Shown piece by piece: positions 10,919 to 22,375 of a stretch of 64,000 bases of DNA. Position 1 is the stretch's first letter. Each line of letters starts with the position of its first letter. Source of the stretch: Cladochytrium replicatum (Eukaryota > Chytridiomycota > Chytridiomycetes > Cladochytriales > Cladochytriaceae); assembly GCA_025526935.1 (NCBI GenBank), contig JAHLKD010000108.1, positions 115,575 through 179,574 of the forward strand, in the 5' to 3' direction. Below the pieces are notes generated by a model. The model made no database searches. It was not told the DNA's origin and worked only from the letters and a program-made list of their open reading frames with translations. The position numbers were made by a program, and so were the translations under genes.

Positions 10919-13222
10919 TTAAGTGAAGGCAAATACTTCCATGGTGAGAATCTCAAAAAACTTTTTGCTTTTGTCGCCAGTTAGCGCATCGTTTTCGAAT
11001 GTCAAACAAGGTCCCGTCGTTCCTTTGGTTAGCGATTCATCCAGCCAAATGCCGATGTCACTCCTATTCAAAAATGATACAGTAAATTATCATGTTTAAG
11101 ATCAGTCTGTGGTTAAACTCACCCTCCGCCACCAATGGCAATATCTTTGCGACTGCATCGCAGAAAAAATGACGCTTTCTCTTGCACAAAATTTTCTTTT
11201 TCCATGCGCGAGGGCTTCTTCTTCAAAGGACTTGGTGGTACTGATGTGGATCCAGTATCACTTTCAACTATCAATAGCGGAGGTTTTGGTCGTTCAGTTG
11301 TTGTTCCGTTCGGGGAACCTCCAATCTTGGAAAGGTCTGAGTTTATTGATTGCCTATCAATGATCCCCGACTCTTTTGCTGATACTTCGATTGACGGTAC
11401 TCCACTTATGCCAGAGTTTGGAGTGGAACAAGTTGAAGACACGAACGAGCCGTCCACTGAAAGCGGCGATCGCATCCCAACTGATGATGTGAAGCTTGCA
11501 GCAGACGTTGGTGTGATAGGGCTGGGTGACAGAAGTTCATCGCTCTCCCCATCACTTTCATCTTCATAATCATCCATCTCCTGGAGTGCACAACCAACCC
11601 ACGGGTACAGCTTCGCATATGGAGCTAGGCTGAATAAAAATGTCTCTCCTGCAGGAAAACATGGGCTACCTCGTACATCGCAGTAAACTACCGGTGAACT
11701 TACCATTCCCAACGAACTTATTCCAATCGTCGCTCTCGGGAAATTGTGTGGAAAGATATGCTCCAAACACTGCACCTTCAACCGTCTCCAGGACAAGTAA
11801 TAAGGGCTTCCTTGCCTTTGTTTTTTCGTAGAACGTCAAGATATGGTGGCCATGCTCCTTCGTTGTAAAGATCAACTCAAGCTCTGACATCCTCAGCTTG
11901 TGGGGAACCCACGACCATATTGCTATCCAATAAACGTCTTCTTTGATTATCTTTGAATCGTGCTGGAGCTTTGGCTTTCCACGCTGGTACTGATACTGCA
12001 TAGTGGGAAGTTCGTCCGATTTTGAAATGGCTGCCAAACTCCAATGGTGATTTTGCAGTTTTCTGACATCGGCGCGTGAACAACTAATAGAATTCGCCTG
12101 CTTCATCAGATCGTCAATTGTACAAACAAACATGGTGGACGTGGTAGGAGTAAGTAGATCGATCACAGCCTCGATCGACGTTTGTTGCATCAGCTGGTCT
12201 TTACGAAGAAGAAAGAGAGCAATTCCGACACGAAACAGAGCCTTGTAGCCTTCCACCACAAACAGATCGAGGACTCTCCATACCATTGCCTGCGGCAATA
12301 CTCCGATGAACAGATCACAGATCCACGTCATCCAAATTGGTTCAGGAAGTTTCTCTTGAAGAGCTGTAATATGAGAATGAAGCTTTCGGTTCGTGCGATG
12401 AAAGAAGTTCCCAAATGCGCGAGCCAGCAGCATTGTGTCCTTCCGGTAAGTGGCAATGTACGTCCATCGATCGCCAGATCTTGCAGTAGTGCTGCTGGGG
12501 CGACGAGTTTTTGAGGAGCTGTGAGCGGGATTTGGGGCAGCCGGTGCCGAGACTCCCAAATTATCCCTATTCATGGACCTCTTTACAATTGACACGATCG
12601 CTCCTAGCAGCTCGTTTGGCGACTCCATATGGTGGCTTAATAAAGCTAGCAACGGAGGCAGCATTGGACTGTATTCGAGGTTGGGAAAATCGTGCTGAAG
12701 TATGCAAAGTATGTGCTCCATTGCTGTGACTCCTTCTTTCGTCAAAGCCAGCTGGTTCTTGTGAAATCGTCCACCGAAAGTTGGTGGTAAGGGGTCATCT
12801 GGAATGGACTTTCCATAGATCCGACGTAGAGCGGCGTCGTAGTTAGTCTCGTACTCTACTTAACTCGATGAGCAACGAATACACGACAAAAGCTTTTGTT
12901 TGTACCGCTCAGTTTCCCGACTTTCAAGATCTTCGCATATACTCTGCCTGCCGATGTTTATTTGTTGATTGAGATAGGATCGTGTGCAATATTAACATAC
13001 CTCGCATTTGGTCGGGTATGCCAAGGCGGACCATCTTTTTCAACTTAGTCTTATCTGGAGCGTCGTGATTGTATAGTTTTTCCATCCTCTTGTCATTCCA
13101 TATCGCGTCGCTTCCCTACGTTCAAGATATAAGTGAACCAAGGCATCAAATGCATCCGGCTTCACCAATGTTTGCGCTTGACCGTAGTATCGCTTAGGGT
13201 CGACCCAAAGGGAATTCGGCAT
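10919..13222 (-). CDS. TBC plus TLDc domain protein, TBC1D24-like
   Basis: Rab-GAP-like TBC domain followed by a TLDc domain, the architecture of animal TBC1D24/Skywalker, which acts on membrane traffic and resists oxidative stress. The ATG at 13222 starts MPNSLWVDPKRYY. The TBC part includes KMVRLGIPDQMR (13030-13000), NYDAALRRIYGKSIPDDPLP and TKEGVTAMEHILCILQHDFP, then WICDLFIGVLPQAMVWRVLD and VEGYKALFRVGIALFLLRKD. The TLDc part has WSWVPHKLRMSELELIFTTK, LLVLETVEGAVFGAYLST, a long Ser/Pro-rich insert (about 11200-11560), IAIGGGG, and a last exon with GIWLDESLT ending EVFAFT at 10919. Between residues about 45 and 60 the reading frame changes (near 13090-13110) with no plausible intron, so a frameshift or assembly error is likely there. 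Arg and Gln fingers of canonical TBC GAPs are not obvious, as in TBC1D24. Confidence 0.75.
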
Positions 13223-13325
13223 CGTTGAGAATTTGATCAAGATTGACGGTAAAAATAGTCTAATTATTAAGGAAGAGCATAACAATCCAATCACGGCACA
13301 GCCCAGCAATTTTCTATCCCTCGTG

Positions 13326-15501
13326 TCATGCTTGCCGTTTCTTAAATCGACTGAGAGCTGTTTTGTTACCGCTAGGAATGTCCAACCCCTTCTTTGAAGG
13401 TATCGGGGCCTCCCGCCTCAACTATTGTTAAACAGTGTCAAAATCGAGGAAATCAATATGTCATCAATATAGCTCACAGATTTAGCACTGATTACTCCTC
13501 GCTGTTTGTTTTCGTAGCGCTTCTTGGCTGTGCTACGGCCCCGCATCTTGTACTTTACAGCAGCCGGTCCAAGCTTCTTCATGTTCGCCTCCATTTCAAG
13601 TCGCGCTGCCTCCCTTTCCACTTCTGCAGCTTTTCGGTCGACGGTTCCCACAAAGTCGGGGTTGAGCGATATCATCTCTGGTTGAATCTGGAATAGCACT
13701 TGGTCAGCCCTGCCCTGTGCTGGTCAATGGACATTCTACACACCTTTTGCAAAAGCATTTGAACTTCATTCTCCCTCTGTTGTGTTCTGGTTTGGTACGG
13801 GTTGGCCTCGAGCGTATCAAAGTTTGGTTCACCGGATCCTAAAGGAAAATACATGTTTATGACTGTCACTGAGCACATTCGACATGCATACCTGGAACGA
13901 TCAGAGTACGAATGCCTTTTGAATAGCTCAATCCAAGAATATCCTCATAAGGACAAAAGTTCAGGTCTTCGATCGGCAATCCGTCCTGCGCGTGTGCCAT
14001 GTATGGTGCCCGTTGCTTTGTCCGCAAGGCATCCTTCCATATCTATATTAGAAACGGTTTAAAAAAAAATTCGTCACTTCAATAACAGTGACTCACCGTC
14101 ACTCGACCACTCCATCCAACTGCCAACAAGCCCATCTGAGATATTGCCAGAGATGTCGCTGGTGTTGGAGTAACGTATTCGTGAAGCGGTTTGTATGATC
14201 GGACGTCCCAGACCTTCAGCCGACCGTCAAGACCTGCAGTGCACATATAGCTACCCAGACGGATAAGAAAAAGTCGACCCAAATATCGAATGAACTCACT
14301 GTCCGGCAGTGTCGACCGCTACGGCCTTGACGGGACCTTTATGACAGAGCATTTTCACCAACGGCTCTGGCGAATTCGGACTCCACAGTGTCACGGTTCC
14401 TGGTTCGCCACCAATGTCAGATCTCCAGAAGCTTATCTTAAAATTGTTTTACCATTCGAATGTCCAAGGTGAACGATGGCATTGTAAGGATTAACAGTCA
14501 TGGTGTCGCAGAGGCCCAGTTTAGTCCGAATTGCAGCAACATGGTGGCCTGTAGACGTATCTTGATATCCCAATATCCCTCCAGAGTTCTACCAAAAACA
14601 TTTTTCATAACTGCCAAAAAGGGATCGACAAAGACAAGATTACCACTGAAGCAAGTAAAAAGTGGTGAGGGAGGAACTCTATGCGCTGAGCTTCTTTGAA
14701 CTGCCGAAGACAGTGGACTTCCACGCCGTTGTTGTCATAAATGTACGTGTACTCCTTCTGTGCGACTGCGAAGAGCTTCTCGTTGTGTAGCCATCTGAGT
14801 CAGGCGTCAGTGCGCACACTCCGATGAATCGCAATTTGAACATACTTTACGTCTCGAACGGTCTCTTTGACTTGAAGTTCACACTTGAGCCTATTGGATT
14901 TCCAATCAAATGCCGCAATGTGGCCCTTTCTCCCACCAAGAACGACATGTCTGAAGCGAATGGTCAGTATACATATATATTGCACAATATTTAGTTCGAG
15001 AATCTACCGTCCATTTTTTGTGTAATCCATTCGATATGGCCCAAAGTCGAGCGTGAGATCAAAGGTCTGACGATGAACTATGAGAAAATTGATCTCAGAA
15101 GGGCAGTAATAGGACCCCTACCTTGCTTTGCGTATTGACGTCAACAGCCTCGACAATTTTTCGTTGTGGGAACCTGTATGTTTTCTCCATGCCCTCTGCA
15201 ATCAGGTATCTGTATCATAAGTGTGAAAATACATCCCGCTACATCTGTGCAGAGTATTATTGATACCCCTGATCTTGCGGCAGAAGCAATTCCGCTTGCT
15301 CTGCTTTGTCTTTTGCATCCTTCAGCTGCTCCTTGGTCTTTTTCAGGAGACCTTGAAGCTTTTTGTCCTGCGTCCTCGGTACTCTCCCACCGGGAAGTTG
15401 CGGTCTCGGAGGTTTCGGTTTTGCCTGTAGAGAAGTAATAATGTCAGCGATGCAACACGTTCCACAGTGTTGACATTCCAACGAATATTCTGCACCTTCA
15501 T
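13326..15501 (-). CDS. UTP7: U3 snoRNP protein UTP7 (WDR46)
   Basis: WD40 component of the small-subunit processome, needed for 18S pre-rRNA processing in the nucleolus. The likely start is the ATG at 15499-15501: a six-base first exon (ATG AAG), a 69-nt intron, then [20 protein letters not shown]. The charged N-terminus ([18 protein letters not shown]) leads to the propeller: [33 protein letters not shown], then [20 protein letters not shown] and [11 protein letters not shown], which are nearly diagnostic for UTP7. The C-terminal UTP7 block reads [20 protein letters not shown] and [20 protein letters not shown], then a last exon ends [10 protein letters not shown] (stop 13326-13328). Many short introns. 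Head to head with ETT1, 82 bp between start codons. Confidence 0.88.
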
Positions 15502-15521
15502 TGTGACTTTTTGACAGGAAC

Positions 15522-15530
15522 GTGGCGCAT
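15522..15530 (+). promoter_or_regulatory. GTGGCGCAT element, UTP7/ETT1 promoter
   Basis: Lies in the 82-bp divergent promoter, 20 nt from the UTP7 ATG and 53 nt from the ETT1 ATG. Member of the recurring GTGGCGYRT set described in the findings; function inferred. Confidence 0.4.
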
Positions 15531-15583
15531 GTTTTTCGCAAGGAAGTCAGCCGAAATGGCTTTGCAAAATCGAGTCACTTGAA

Positions 15584-17022
15584 ATGGACAGAACTCGCAA
15601 GAAACCCAGGGGGATCAGGAAGGCTCATGAAGAATCGAAAGCAGCTGAAAATGAAGAAGTTGAAAATGCTGGAGACGAGGATAACGAAGCGGGTGAACCA
15701 ACCACTGTCGAGATCGCGTTCGAAGAATCAGGGAAGAGCTCTGATCCCGACGTTGCCGAAATCGAGGCACTTTTCGAGACTGCAAAGGCAAAAATGAGTA
15801 CTGATAAGTTTTTAGACTGGGATGTTCAGGAATTCTGACCGCGGCTTCCGATAAGAAACCGGTGATGATGAGACCGCGATTTTGCTCTTGCGGGGTGCTG
15901 TACACGAGTGCGACAAGCTTCTACGAAAAAGAAACGGCGAAGGGGATGAGCAACCGACCGAAAAGTCTTCCGAGGACGTGCCTTCGATCCCTCCTGAATT
16001 TCACTTGGTGTACGGTCAAGCTCTCTACGAGCTTGGAATGCTTGAGGGCTCTTATGAAGATCATCAGGCAGGGAAGAAGCGTAAAAGCAAAGACTCAAAA
16101 GCTGCATTCTTCGACGCTGCGATCGAACGGCTCAAAGTTGGTTTGGAAGTGTCGGCCAGCTCTCAAGATGAACAACCTGTGACCGAAAAGTTGCGTATGG
16201 CGCTGGCAGTAGCGTTTCTGAGCAAGGTATAAATTCGAAAAGGACATTTGTAGATAAGGCACTTATGGGTAGTGAGTCAGGCAACATTTGGGCTTCGCCT
16301 GGGAAAGTCAGAGAAATCAGTGGAGAGTAGTGTCGATGAAGCGACGAACTGGTTTGGGCCAGGGGAGAGATCTGAGAGTGACCGAATCGTTTTCGCCGAC
16401 CTTCTTCAGCGTCATGCGGACCTTTCGACAAATTCGAAGTACCGAATAAAGTGGAACGGTGCTGCGGAGAACATTTTCAAAACAGTTTTGGAGGATGGTA
16501 AGCTAATTTTGTTATTGACATTAAGTCTCAATATTTTTAATCGTATGAACAGGTAACGCTAGCGTAGTTGACGCTCTTGTAGGTATTGGGAGCTGCAAGT
16601 TGTCACTGGCAAACATGCTCTTCGAGGAAGCAGAAGACAAAGAGAAAGACGTCGATGAAAAACGTGCTACTGAATACATTGACTCAGGTTGTACAGTTTT
16701 TTCGTCCACCGTGGTGAAACTTACGCCCAAATAGCGTTGGAATACTTTACGAAAGCAAAGGCTCAAGTTGAAGGTTTTGATGCACGGTTGCTCTGCTTGG
16801 TACAATCACTTACATGATCTTTTATATGATTTCACTAACAAAGCAATCCAGATTGGGGAAACGCTCGTGTTAAGAGGCAATTTGGAGGAAGAAAAGTCTG
16901 AAGACATGTACAAAGAGGCAGTGAAATGCTTCAAGGAAGTGCTCCACACGGAGGCAGACGCTCTTCCTACCCAGTTCCTCGAGTTCATAAAGAGTTTGGA
17001 ACAGCCAGATGATGAAGAATAA
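15584..17022 (+). CDS. ETT1: enhancer of translation termination 1 (ETT1/NRO1)
   Basis: TPR-like nuclear protein. Yeast Ett1 supports translation termination and the fission-yeast relative Nro1 acts with Ofd1 in oxygen sensing. Six exons join in frame: 15584-15797, 15856-16226, 16281-16497, 16553-16687, 16735-16799 and 16852-17022, all GT-AG. The N-terminus is basic (MDRTRKKPRGIRKAHEESK), followed by an acidic stretch, DETAILLLRGAVHECDKLLR, PEFHLVYGQALYELGML, DAAIERLKVGLEVS, WNGAAENIFKTVLEDG, and AIQ/IGETLVLRGNLEEEKSE near the end. The final residues are acidic (PDDEE). The helix-repeat pattern and GAVHECD motif fit the family. Its promoter is shared with UTP7, linking ribosome production and translation. 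Confidence 0.75.
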
Positions 17023-17239
17023 ACTTGTTCTAAAACTTCCTCTTCGCATCTTCGTATCTCCGCATCTTCTCACCAGATCACTCCTATTAAGCACTGAGGA
17101 CAATCAAAGCGTAACATACAGAAGAGATCAGAGAAAACTGACTGTACGAGCGCACATCTTTCTCTTTTTATCGTCTTTCAAATTTCAAACATTCAATGAG
17201 GAATTACAACAGTTCAAATGGACATAGTGAAACAGTCAC

Positions 17240-18884
17240 TTAACCACGTGAGGGTCTCCGTTTGCCGAAAATATTGGACATAACTGAAAAGAAAGGTGAG
17301 AAGCTTTCAATATCGCAGTTGACTTTAAACTCACATCCTTTCTTTTTGTCAGGGTCCGCAGCGGAGAGAGGGCGAGTGGGCGATCGCGGTGAAGAAGCGG
17401 AAGCAGCAGACGCAGTAGTCTGAAGAGGGCTGGATGACGCAAAGCCGCGCTCGATTTTTTGGGCGGTGTCGCTTTGCCCGGCTGCCATAAGGATGGCCGC
17501 CGTTTCCCGTCTCGACTTTTGCTCTTCCTCAGCCATGAGTGCCTCAATGTCCGCACGCAAAGCATCAGGGTCGAAATCCAGTATGTTCTGCTTAATCTCC
17601 TGGTGTTCCTTGCGCATGCGCTCCTTCAACACAATATAAACTACTAACCAAGTGTCAACGCTGCGATTCACGCTTGTGTGATTTACCTGAGTTTTTCGAA
17701 TGAGCATTTCCGCTTCATCTTCCGGAGATTGTGGAGGCGGATAATCTACATCCCGGACTTGCGGTGGAGGCGGCGGCAAATCCTTTGAGCGAAGTGCTTG
17801 TTCCCGTTGCCGTTGAAGCTCCTGAGCGCGAGCGCGATCCGCCTGCTCAGACACGGCTCGCTGTCGGCGTTCATCTACTTTTGGCCCCTGCTTCTGCAGC
17901 GCTGCCTCTGTAGCAGCTCGCTGACGTATATCGGCCGGTTCCTTTTCTTTTCGCGCCTTTTCTTCCTCCACTTGCCAAGCCCGCCTTTGTGCTTCTTCCG
18001 CGTCGCGTTGCTTGCGCAACTTTGCCTCCTCCTCCTCACGCTGCTTGCGCAACCTCGCTTCTTCCTCTTCCCGCAGCAACTGAAGCCGAGCTTCTTCCGC
18101 TTCTTTGGCTTTGCGGATTTTCTCTGCTTCTGCTTCGCGAACTTTTCTCTCGGCTTCCTCGCGCGCTCGCTTTTCAGCCAAGAACGCATCTCTCTCCTCC
18201 GGTCTCATCATCTTAAGCTTTCGCTCCTCCTCAAACCGTTGCATCGCTTCTTGCTGCTTTCGGAGCTTCTCTTCCCGTGCCTTCTCCTCCTCACGTTTCT
18301 TCGCGGCCTCCTGCTTTTTCCTCTCTAAATAGCAAAATTGGTGCAGCAACAAGAATGAAGCGGGGCAGCGAAAACAGCGTTAACAATGCAAATAAGATGG
18401 CAATCAACAGAAAATCTTGAGCGGCAGCCTCACCTTCTTCCTCTTTCAGCTTCTTTTGCTTTGCAAGTTCCTGCTTCTGGAACGCTTCTTCTTCGGCACG
18501 ACGACGCTCCATCGCTTTTTCTTGCTCCAACTTTTTCGCAGCCTCCACCTTTTTCTTTTCAAACTCGTCCATCTTTGCTTTTTGTGCGGCCAGCACCTCC
18601 TGACGCTTCCGTTCCTCCTCCGACATCTTCTCGAGCTCTTTCGCCTTTCGCGCTACGTTCTCCTGCTCTAACTTCTCTTTCAGAATTCGCGCCTTTTCGA
18701 ACGCCTCTGACTCCTGCTTCTTTAGCTTCTCAGCCTGTTGAAGACGCAGCCGCTCCGCCTCCTCCATTTTCTTCTTCTCAAAAGTGGACAGAGCGGCATG
18801 ACGACCTGCGTCGGATGGTCCAGGCCCGCTGTCGCCTTCCGCTGCAGCTGGCAGGGGCAGCGGTTTCTCGGTGTTAGTGTCCAT
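17240..18884 (-). CDS. charged coiled-coil protein, family not recognised
   Basis: Several exons give about 430 residues. The ATG at 18884 starts MDTNTEKPLPLPAAAEGDSG. Residues about 30-300 are an almost unbroken Glu/Lys/Arg/Ala/Gln heptad-rich coiled coil (FEKKKMEEAERLRLQQAEKL, ARLRKQREEEEAKLRKQRDA), interrupted once by an intron whose ends lie near 18325 and 18430. A proline patch follows (SKDLPPPPPQVRDVDYPPPQ), then a short helical block DFDPDALRADIEALMAEEEQ, a Ser/Ala linker, and a last exon MSNIFGKRRPSRG (stop 17240-17242). Such composition is shared by cytoskeletal and trafficking scaffolds, so function cannot be assigned. The proline patch could bind an SH3, WW or profilin-type partner (inference). 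Confidence 0.6.
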
Positions 18885-19256
18885 GATGTGGGTGGCACAG
18901 AAACAAGACTTGTGGCTTTGATACGGCAAGCCAATATTTTGGAGATTTTGAATTCTTCGGTGATCTGACAGGCTGGGAGAGTCGCTGGCACTGATGCTTG
19001 GTGGAGGAGGGTGCGACTTAATAGTGATATCTATCCCAACGCGAGACTGAATTTGAAGAAGAATAGCGGAGCTGAAGCTGGTCCGTGACCTCTTACTTTG
19101 GGCAGATTGCCAATACGTTTCGCAAGATCTATTGTTAATCATCTCTATGGACGTCCCTTTCCATCGGCAACGAATAGAACCGCATGTTGACGTGAAATGA
19201 CTTTTGAGACAAATCTGAGCTTGTCCTTAGCCGGTTCTTCTGATTCAAAATGCCTT

Positions 19257-19820
19257 TCAATTTTTACTGGGCTTCAAAGTTTGTGATCGTCCTCTTCTCC
19301 TTGAAACTATCATCGACGGGAACATGATAAAAGCGCACATCCTGCTTTACCGACTGGTTGCGAACCCCAAGCAAGCCCCCCAAATTTTGGCCATATAGAC
19401 TCAACTAGCGTGCTCCGCGGGTGAGACCGCACAGGCGTCGATCGAGTTCTTGCTAGGGATATTGCCGATTCATTGCGAGAGAGTACTATTACTACTATTA
19501 CACGGATCATTGTATAAAATCAGCTTGCCATCTACAAACGTACCAACGGTCGTAAAGACATCCTCACCGAAGGGATCGACCAGGTCTATAAATTCCAGCG
19601 CGAAGCTTGAAGCACTAAGATCGTGGCGGATCTTCGCGCCACTGAATGTCCGAGGGGAGGGGGAGAGGGCGTCGAGGACATTTACGAGGCCGTTTCGCAA
19701 GAATCTGGTTGGATTAGCACCAGGATCATACGAAATGTTGAGATCCTCGTCGCCTTCACCTTCATTTTGATAGTCGTCTTCGATGTTGATGTCCAGGTCA
19801 TCAGGAAGGCGCGTAGTCAC
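19257..19820 (-). CDS. small unknown gene, start unresolved
   Basis: An open frame from about 19820 reads LPDDLDINIEDDYQNEGEGD, NPTRFLRNGLVNVLDALSPS, then DLSASSFALEFIDLVDPFGE and VFTTV. A strong donor (GTACGT, about 19531) and acceptor (about 19458) join it to TPVRSHPRSTLVESIWPKFG and LAWGSQPV. A last small exon follows, ending at TGA 19257-19259. About 160 residues in total. The composition looks like a genuine folded protein with an acidic N-terminus, but I recognise no family. No ATG opens the frame: it stays open, ATG-free, into the first exon of RSPH9 on the other strand. The start must lie in an upstream exon, be non-AUG, or the gene is broken. Confidence 0.45.
19807..19814 (+). promoter_or_regulatory. 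AGGCGCGT element, RSPH9 promoter
   Basis: Core GGCGCGT, 19 nt before the RSPH9 ATG. The first two positions differ from the GTGGCGCGT form. Confidence 0.3.
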
Positions 19821-19833
19821 GTGATTCGTGAAT

Positions 19834-20935
19834 ATGTTCGATTTGCAAGACCTTGCCTACCTATCCCGGGCGGGATTCACGCTCAACGAGGAAGAGAAGA
19901 CTGTCCTCAAATCTTCAATGGAGATTAAATTGGTTGAAGAAAAGTTGAAGGACATGGCGCTTTGGGGAAAAATTTTAGGGATCCAGAAAGACTACTACAT
20001 CGCCCAGGGGTGGCAAGGCGACGATATGTTCCAGCGAAAGTACTACTACAGGTTGCAATAGAGAATCACTCGGATATGATCTAAGCTGATTTATATATCC
20101 TCCCAGCTTGGACATGGTTAATTGGCTCCAGCTCGCCAATGTCAGCTACAATGAGCTTGTTCTCATTAACACTATTCATGGTCGATTCTATGGTGATCCA
20201 GCCTATGAGTATCCTCTTGGAAAAGAAAAAGGTCTTCAGAGAGCTACATCATATCTTCTTGTTTGATTGTTTCCTTCGCGTTTTCTAGATGGAGAAGCAG
20301 GGGCGAATCCTCCGGAGGAAGGAAAGGTGGGCACTCAGCGATATATAAGTAACATTGAGCATTTAGCCTCTCTTGCAGCAGACGGATGAATCTATCACAA
20401 TTTACGAGCACAAACGTTTGGCAGGGGTGGTTGCACTTATCAGCCACGAATCCGAAATCGTTCCTCGAGGAGCATACTTCCGGGATGCTTCCCATAATTT
20501 AAAGGTCAATCCGAGCTTTTTAGGTGGGTGTGAATGCTCACCGGTTTTCTGTGCTCTGATTCCATCCCCAGGTTTGGATTGTGCTGATCTCCCAGACCTC
20601 GGCTCGTACTTTCATTTCCGACCAGGGTTCAATGTCAACACCAAGTCTTTTCTTGAGAGAGCCAACCGCTTTGACCTTTCGATTGATGTCCTTGAGCCGA
20701 TTTCTAAGGATGAACCTCGTGGTAAACAAAACATTACCGCAAAATCATGGGGGCAGACTAAATATAATTATTAGGTGCATGGGCTGTTCAAACTGAGGAT
20801 GGAGCAAAAGTTGCAGTCCTTAGGAGCGTCCTCTGGCCAGGCTACAGTTTTTTCCACAGTTTGAAACCAGCCAAATGGGGAGGTTTTTACTTTGGAACTG
20901 GTCAAAGAAACGTTTCCTTGGGCTACATGCTTTGA
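19834..20935 (+). CDS. RSPH9: radial spoke head protein 9
   Basis: Axonemal radial-spoke component that passes signals from the central pair to dynein arms in motile flagella. The ATG at 19834 starts MFDLQDLAYLSRAGFTLNEE. Exons join in frame: the first ends at 20051, the second starts at 20107. Diagnostic blocks: MALWGKILGIQKDYYIAQGW, HGRFYGDPAYEYPLG, KRLAGVVALISHESEIVPRG, DLGSYFHFRPGFNVNTKSFL, then VLRSVLWPGYSFFHSLKPAK and GGFYFGTGQRNVSLGYML at the end (TGA 20933-20935). Each aligns by eye with animal RSPH9 at similar spacing, including the terminal ML. The gene is the strongest single sign that the organism swims. A GGCGCGT element lies 19 nt before the ATG. Confidence 0.92.
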
Positions 20936-20991
20936 AAGAGCAGTGCCTGCACTAAAATGTATAGAATTATGCACAATACACATGAATCCAA

Positions 20992-22318
20992 TCACTTCTC
21001 CTTTCCCTTCAATCCTCCCTCAAAACCTGGCCTCGCCGCCTTCCGTTTCCCCTTCTTTGACTTTTCCTGGCGGGTTCTAATATTCTCATTTCGCTTCTTT
21101 TGCCTGTCCTCTTGTGCCTTCTTTACGCTCGAATCCCTCTCCTTCCAGGCTGTCGCAGATTTTGACTTCTTCTTCTCAATTCGCTTCACTGTCTGCTTAA
21201 GTATCTTCGCCTGATCCTTCACTTTCTCCCCTTGCGCCATTTTCATCATGTTACGCCATCTTTCAGCTTCTTCGATCGATTCTGCCTTCTCAGGATCTGC
21301 GCTTCGTAAGTTTTGGAGCTTCTCGTTCTTTGCCTCGACCTGAAAAGGTTTTGAGAATTTTCCATCTAGTATTTCAACTCCTTACCTTCTTAAGCAATGT
21401 TTTGACATCTGATGGTCCACGCTTTTTGTGATCATCCCCGAACGTAACAGTGCCGAACTTGATGTCATCAATCTCTGGAAGCTTAGTGGGCTGCTCAAAA
21501 GTTCAATTTACATCAGTTATTCTCGAGCTCCATTCCAACATCCAGCTACCTTAGGAGCAGAATCGCTTTCGCCACCTGGGTTCCCCGATTCAAGACCGTT
21601 GAGAGACTTATCCCTCTTGTTTTGTTGTTGACGCTTCTGCTTGTCCTTCTCGCGCTTTTTGATTTTTTCTTGGCGCTCTTCGAGTAAATGCCATTTGCTT
21701 TTGCCTTTTGACCCGTTCGCTTCTTCTTTCTTCATCCGCGCGCGTCTGCTCTCCTCTATCTTTAGCACCAGCAGTGATTTCAGTTCTTCACTTGTTTTCG
21801 CTCTTGTAGGCTTAAGGACCAAGCTCTCGTCAGGCTCAGGGTCTGTGAATCTAGGAGTTATAAAAGTAGGTTGTGTAGTTTTAAACCAACCTGTGGGAAC
21901 GCTCGCAGTGCCATTCACATGGCCATTAACTTTCTCCACCTTCTCTTGTGTTCTGTTTTTCAGGCTTTCCCTTTGAACATCGAGAGCCGACTTTCTCGAA
22001 TCAGGGTCGAGCTAAATCAACATTGAGAAATCATCTCGAATACGAGGGTGCAAGACAGCACACCTTTCTCTTCTTTGCGGCCTTTACTTGTTCGTCGTGA
22101 TCGGGATGTTTGTTTTTTCTCCGTTGCCGTGGGTTCACATCAACATCGTTCTCCACTACGAAGTAATACTTTGCAGGGATAAGCTCGACCAAGTTATCGA
22201 ACGCACTCTGATGCGCCTCGAGTCGCTCCTTTAAGTTGAACAAGAAATACGCAGCATGAGCACCCTGTGCATGGCCAACCTTGTTCCAGTACGTATTTCT
22301 AACCTCGAGTGTTCCCAT
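20992..22318 (-). CDS. RRP14: ribosome biogenesis protein RRP14/SURF6
   Basis: Nucleolar protein needed for early 60S and 40S assembly. The proposed start is the ATG at 22316-22318 (MGTLE), then a 66-nt intron, then ERLEAHQSAFDNLVELIPAK and YYF; the joined MGTLEERLEAHQ matches yeast Rrp14 at its N-terminus. Middle exons are basic (RRKNKHPDHDEQVKAAKKRK). The SURF6 domain includes RAKTSEELKSLLVLKIEESR, KSKWHLLEERQEKIKKREKD, then ATAWKERDSSVKKAQEDRQK and RKAARPGFEGG at the C-terminus. Stop TGA at 20992-20994. Its 3' end lies 56 bp from the 3' end of RSPH9, so the two converge. Its start is 57 bp from that of WRAP73 on the other strand. Confidence 0.86.
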
Positions 22319-22340
22319 TTTCTGTTCACAGGCTCTCGGT

Positions 22341-22349
22341 GTGGCGCGT
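22341..22349 (+). promoter_or_regulatory. GTGGCGCGT element, RRP14/WRAP73 promoter
   Basis: Nearly central in the 57-bp divergent promoter: 22 nt from the RRP14 ATG and 26 nt from the WRAP73 ATG. Confidence 0.45.
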
Positions 22350-22375
22350 GATTTGGTGATTCTGGCCCACCTGTC

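Noticed and set aside
17798-18332. Leu/Phe/Ser-rich plus-strand frames opposite the coiled-coil gene
   Set aside because: Complement of Glu/Lys codons in the minus-strand coiled coil.
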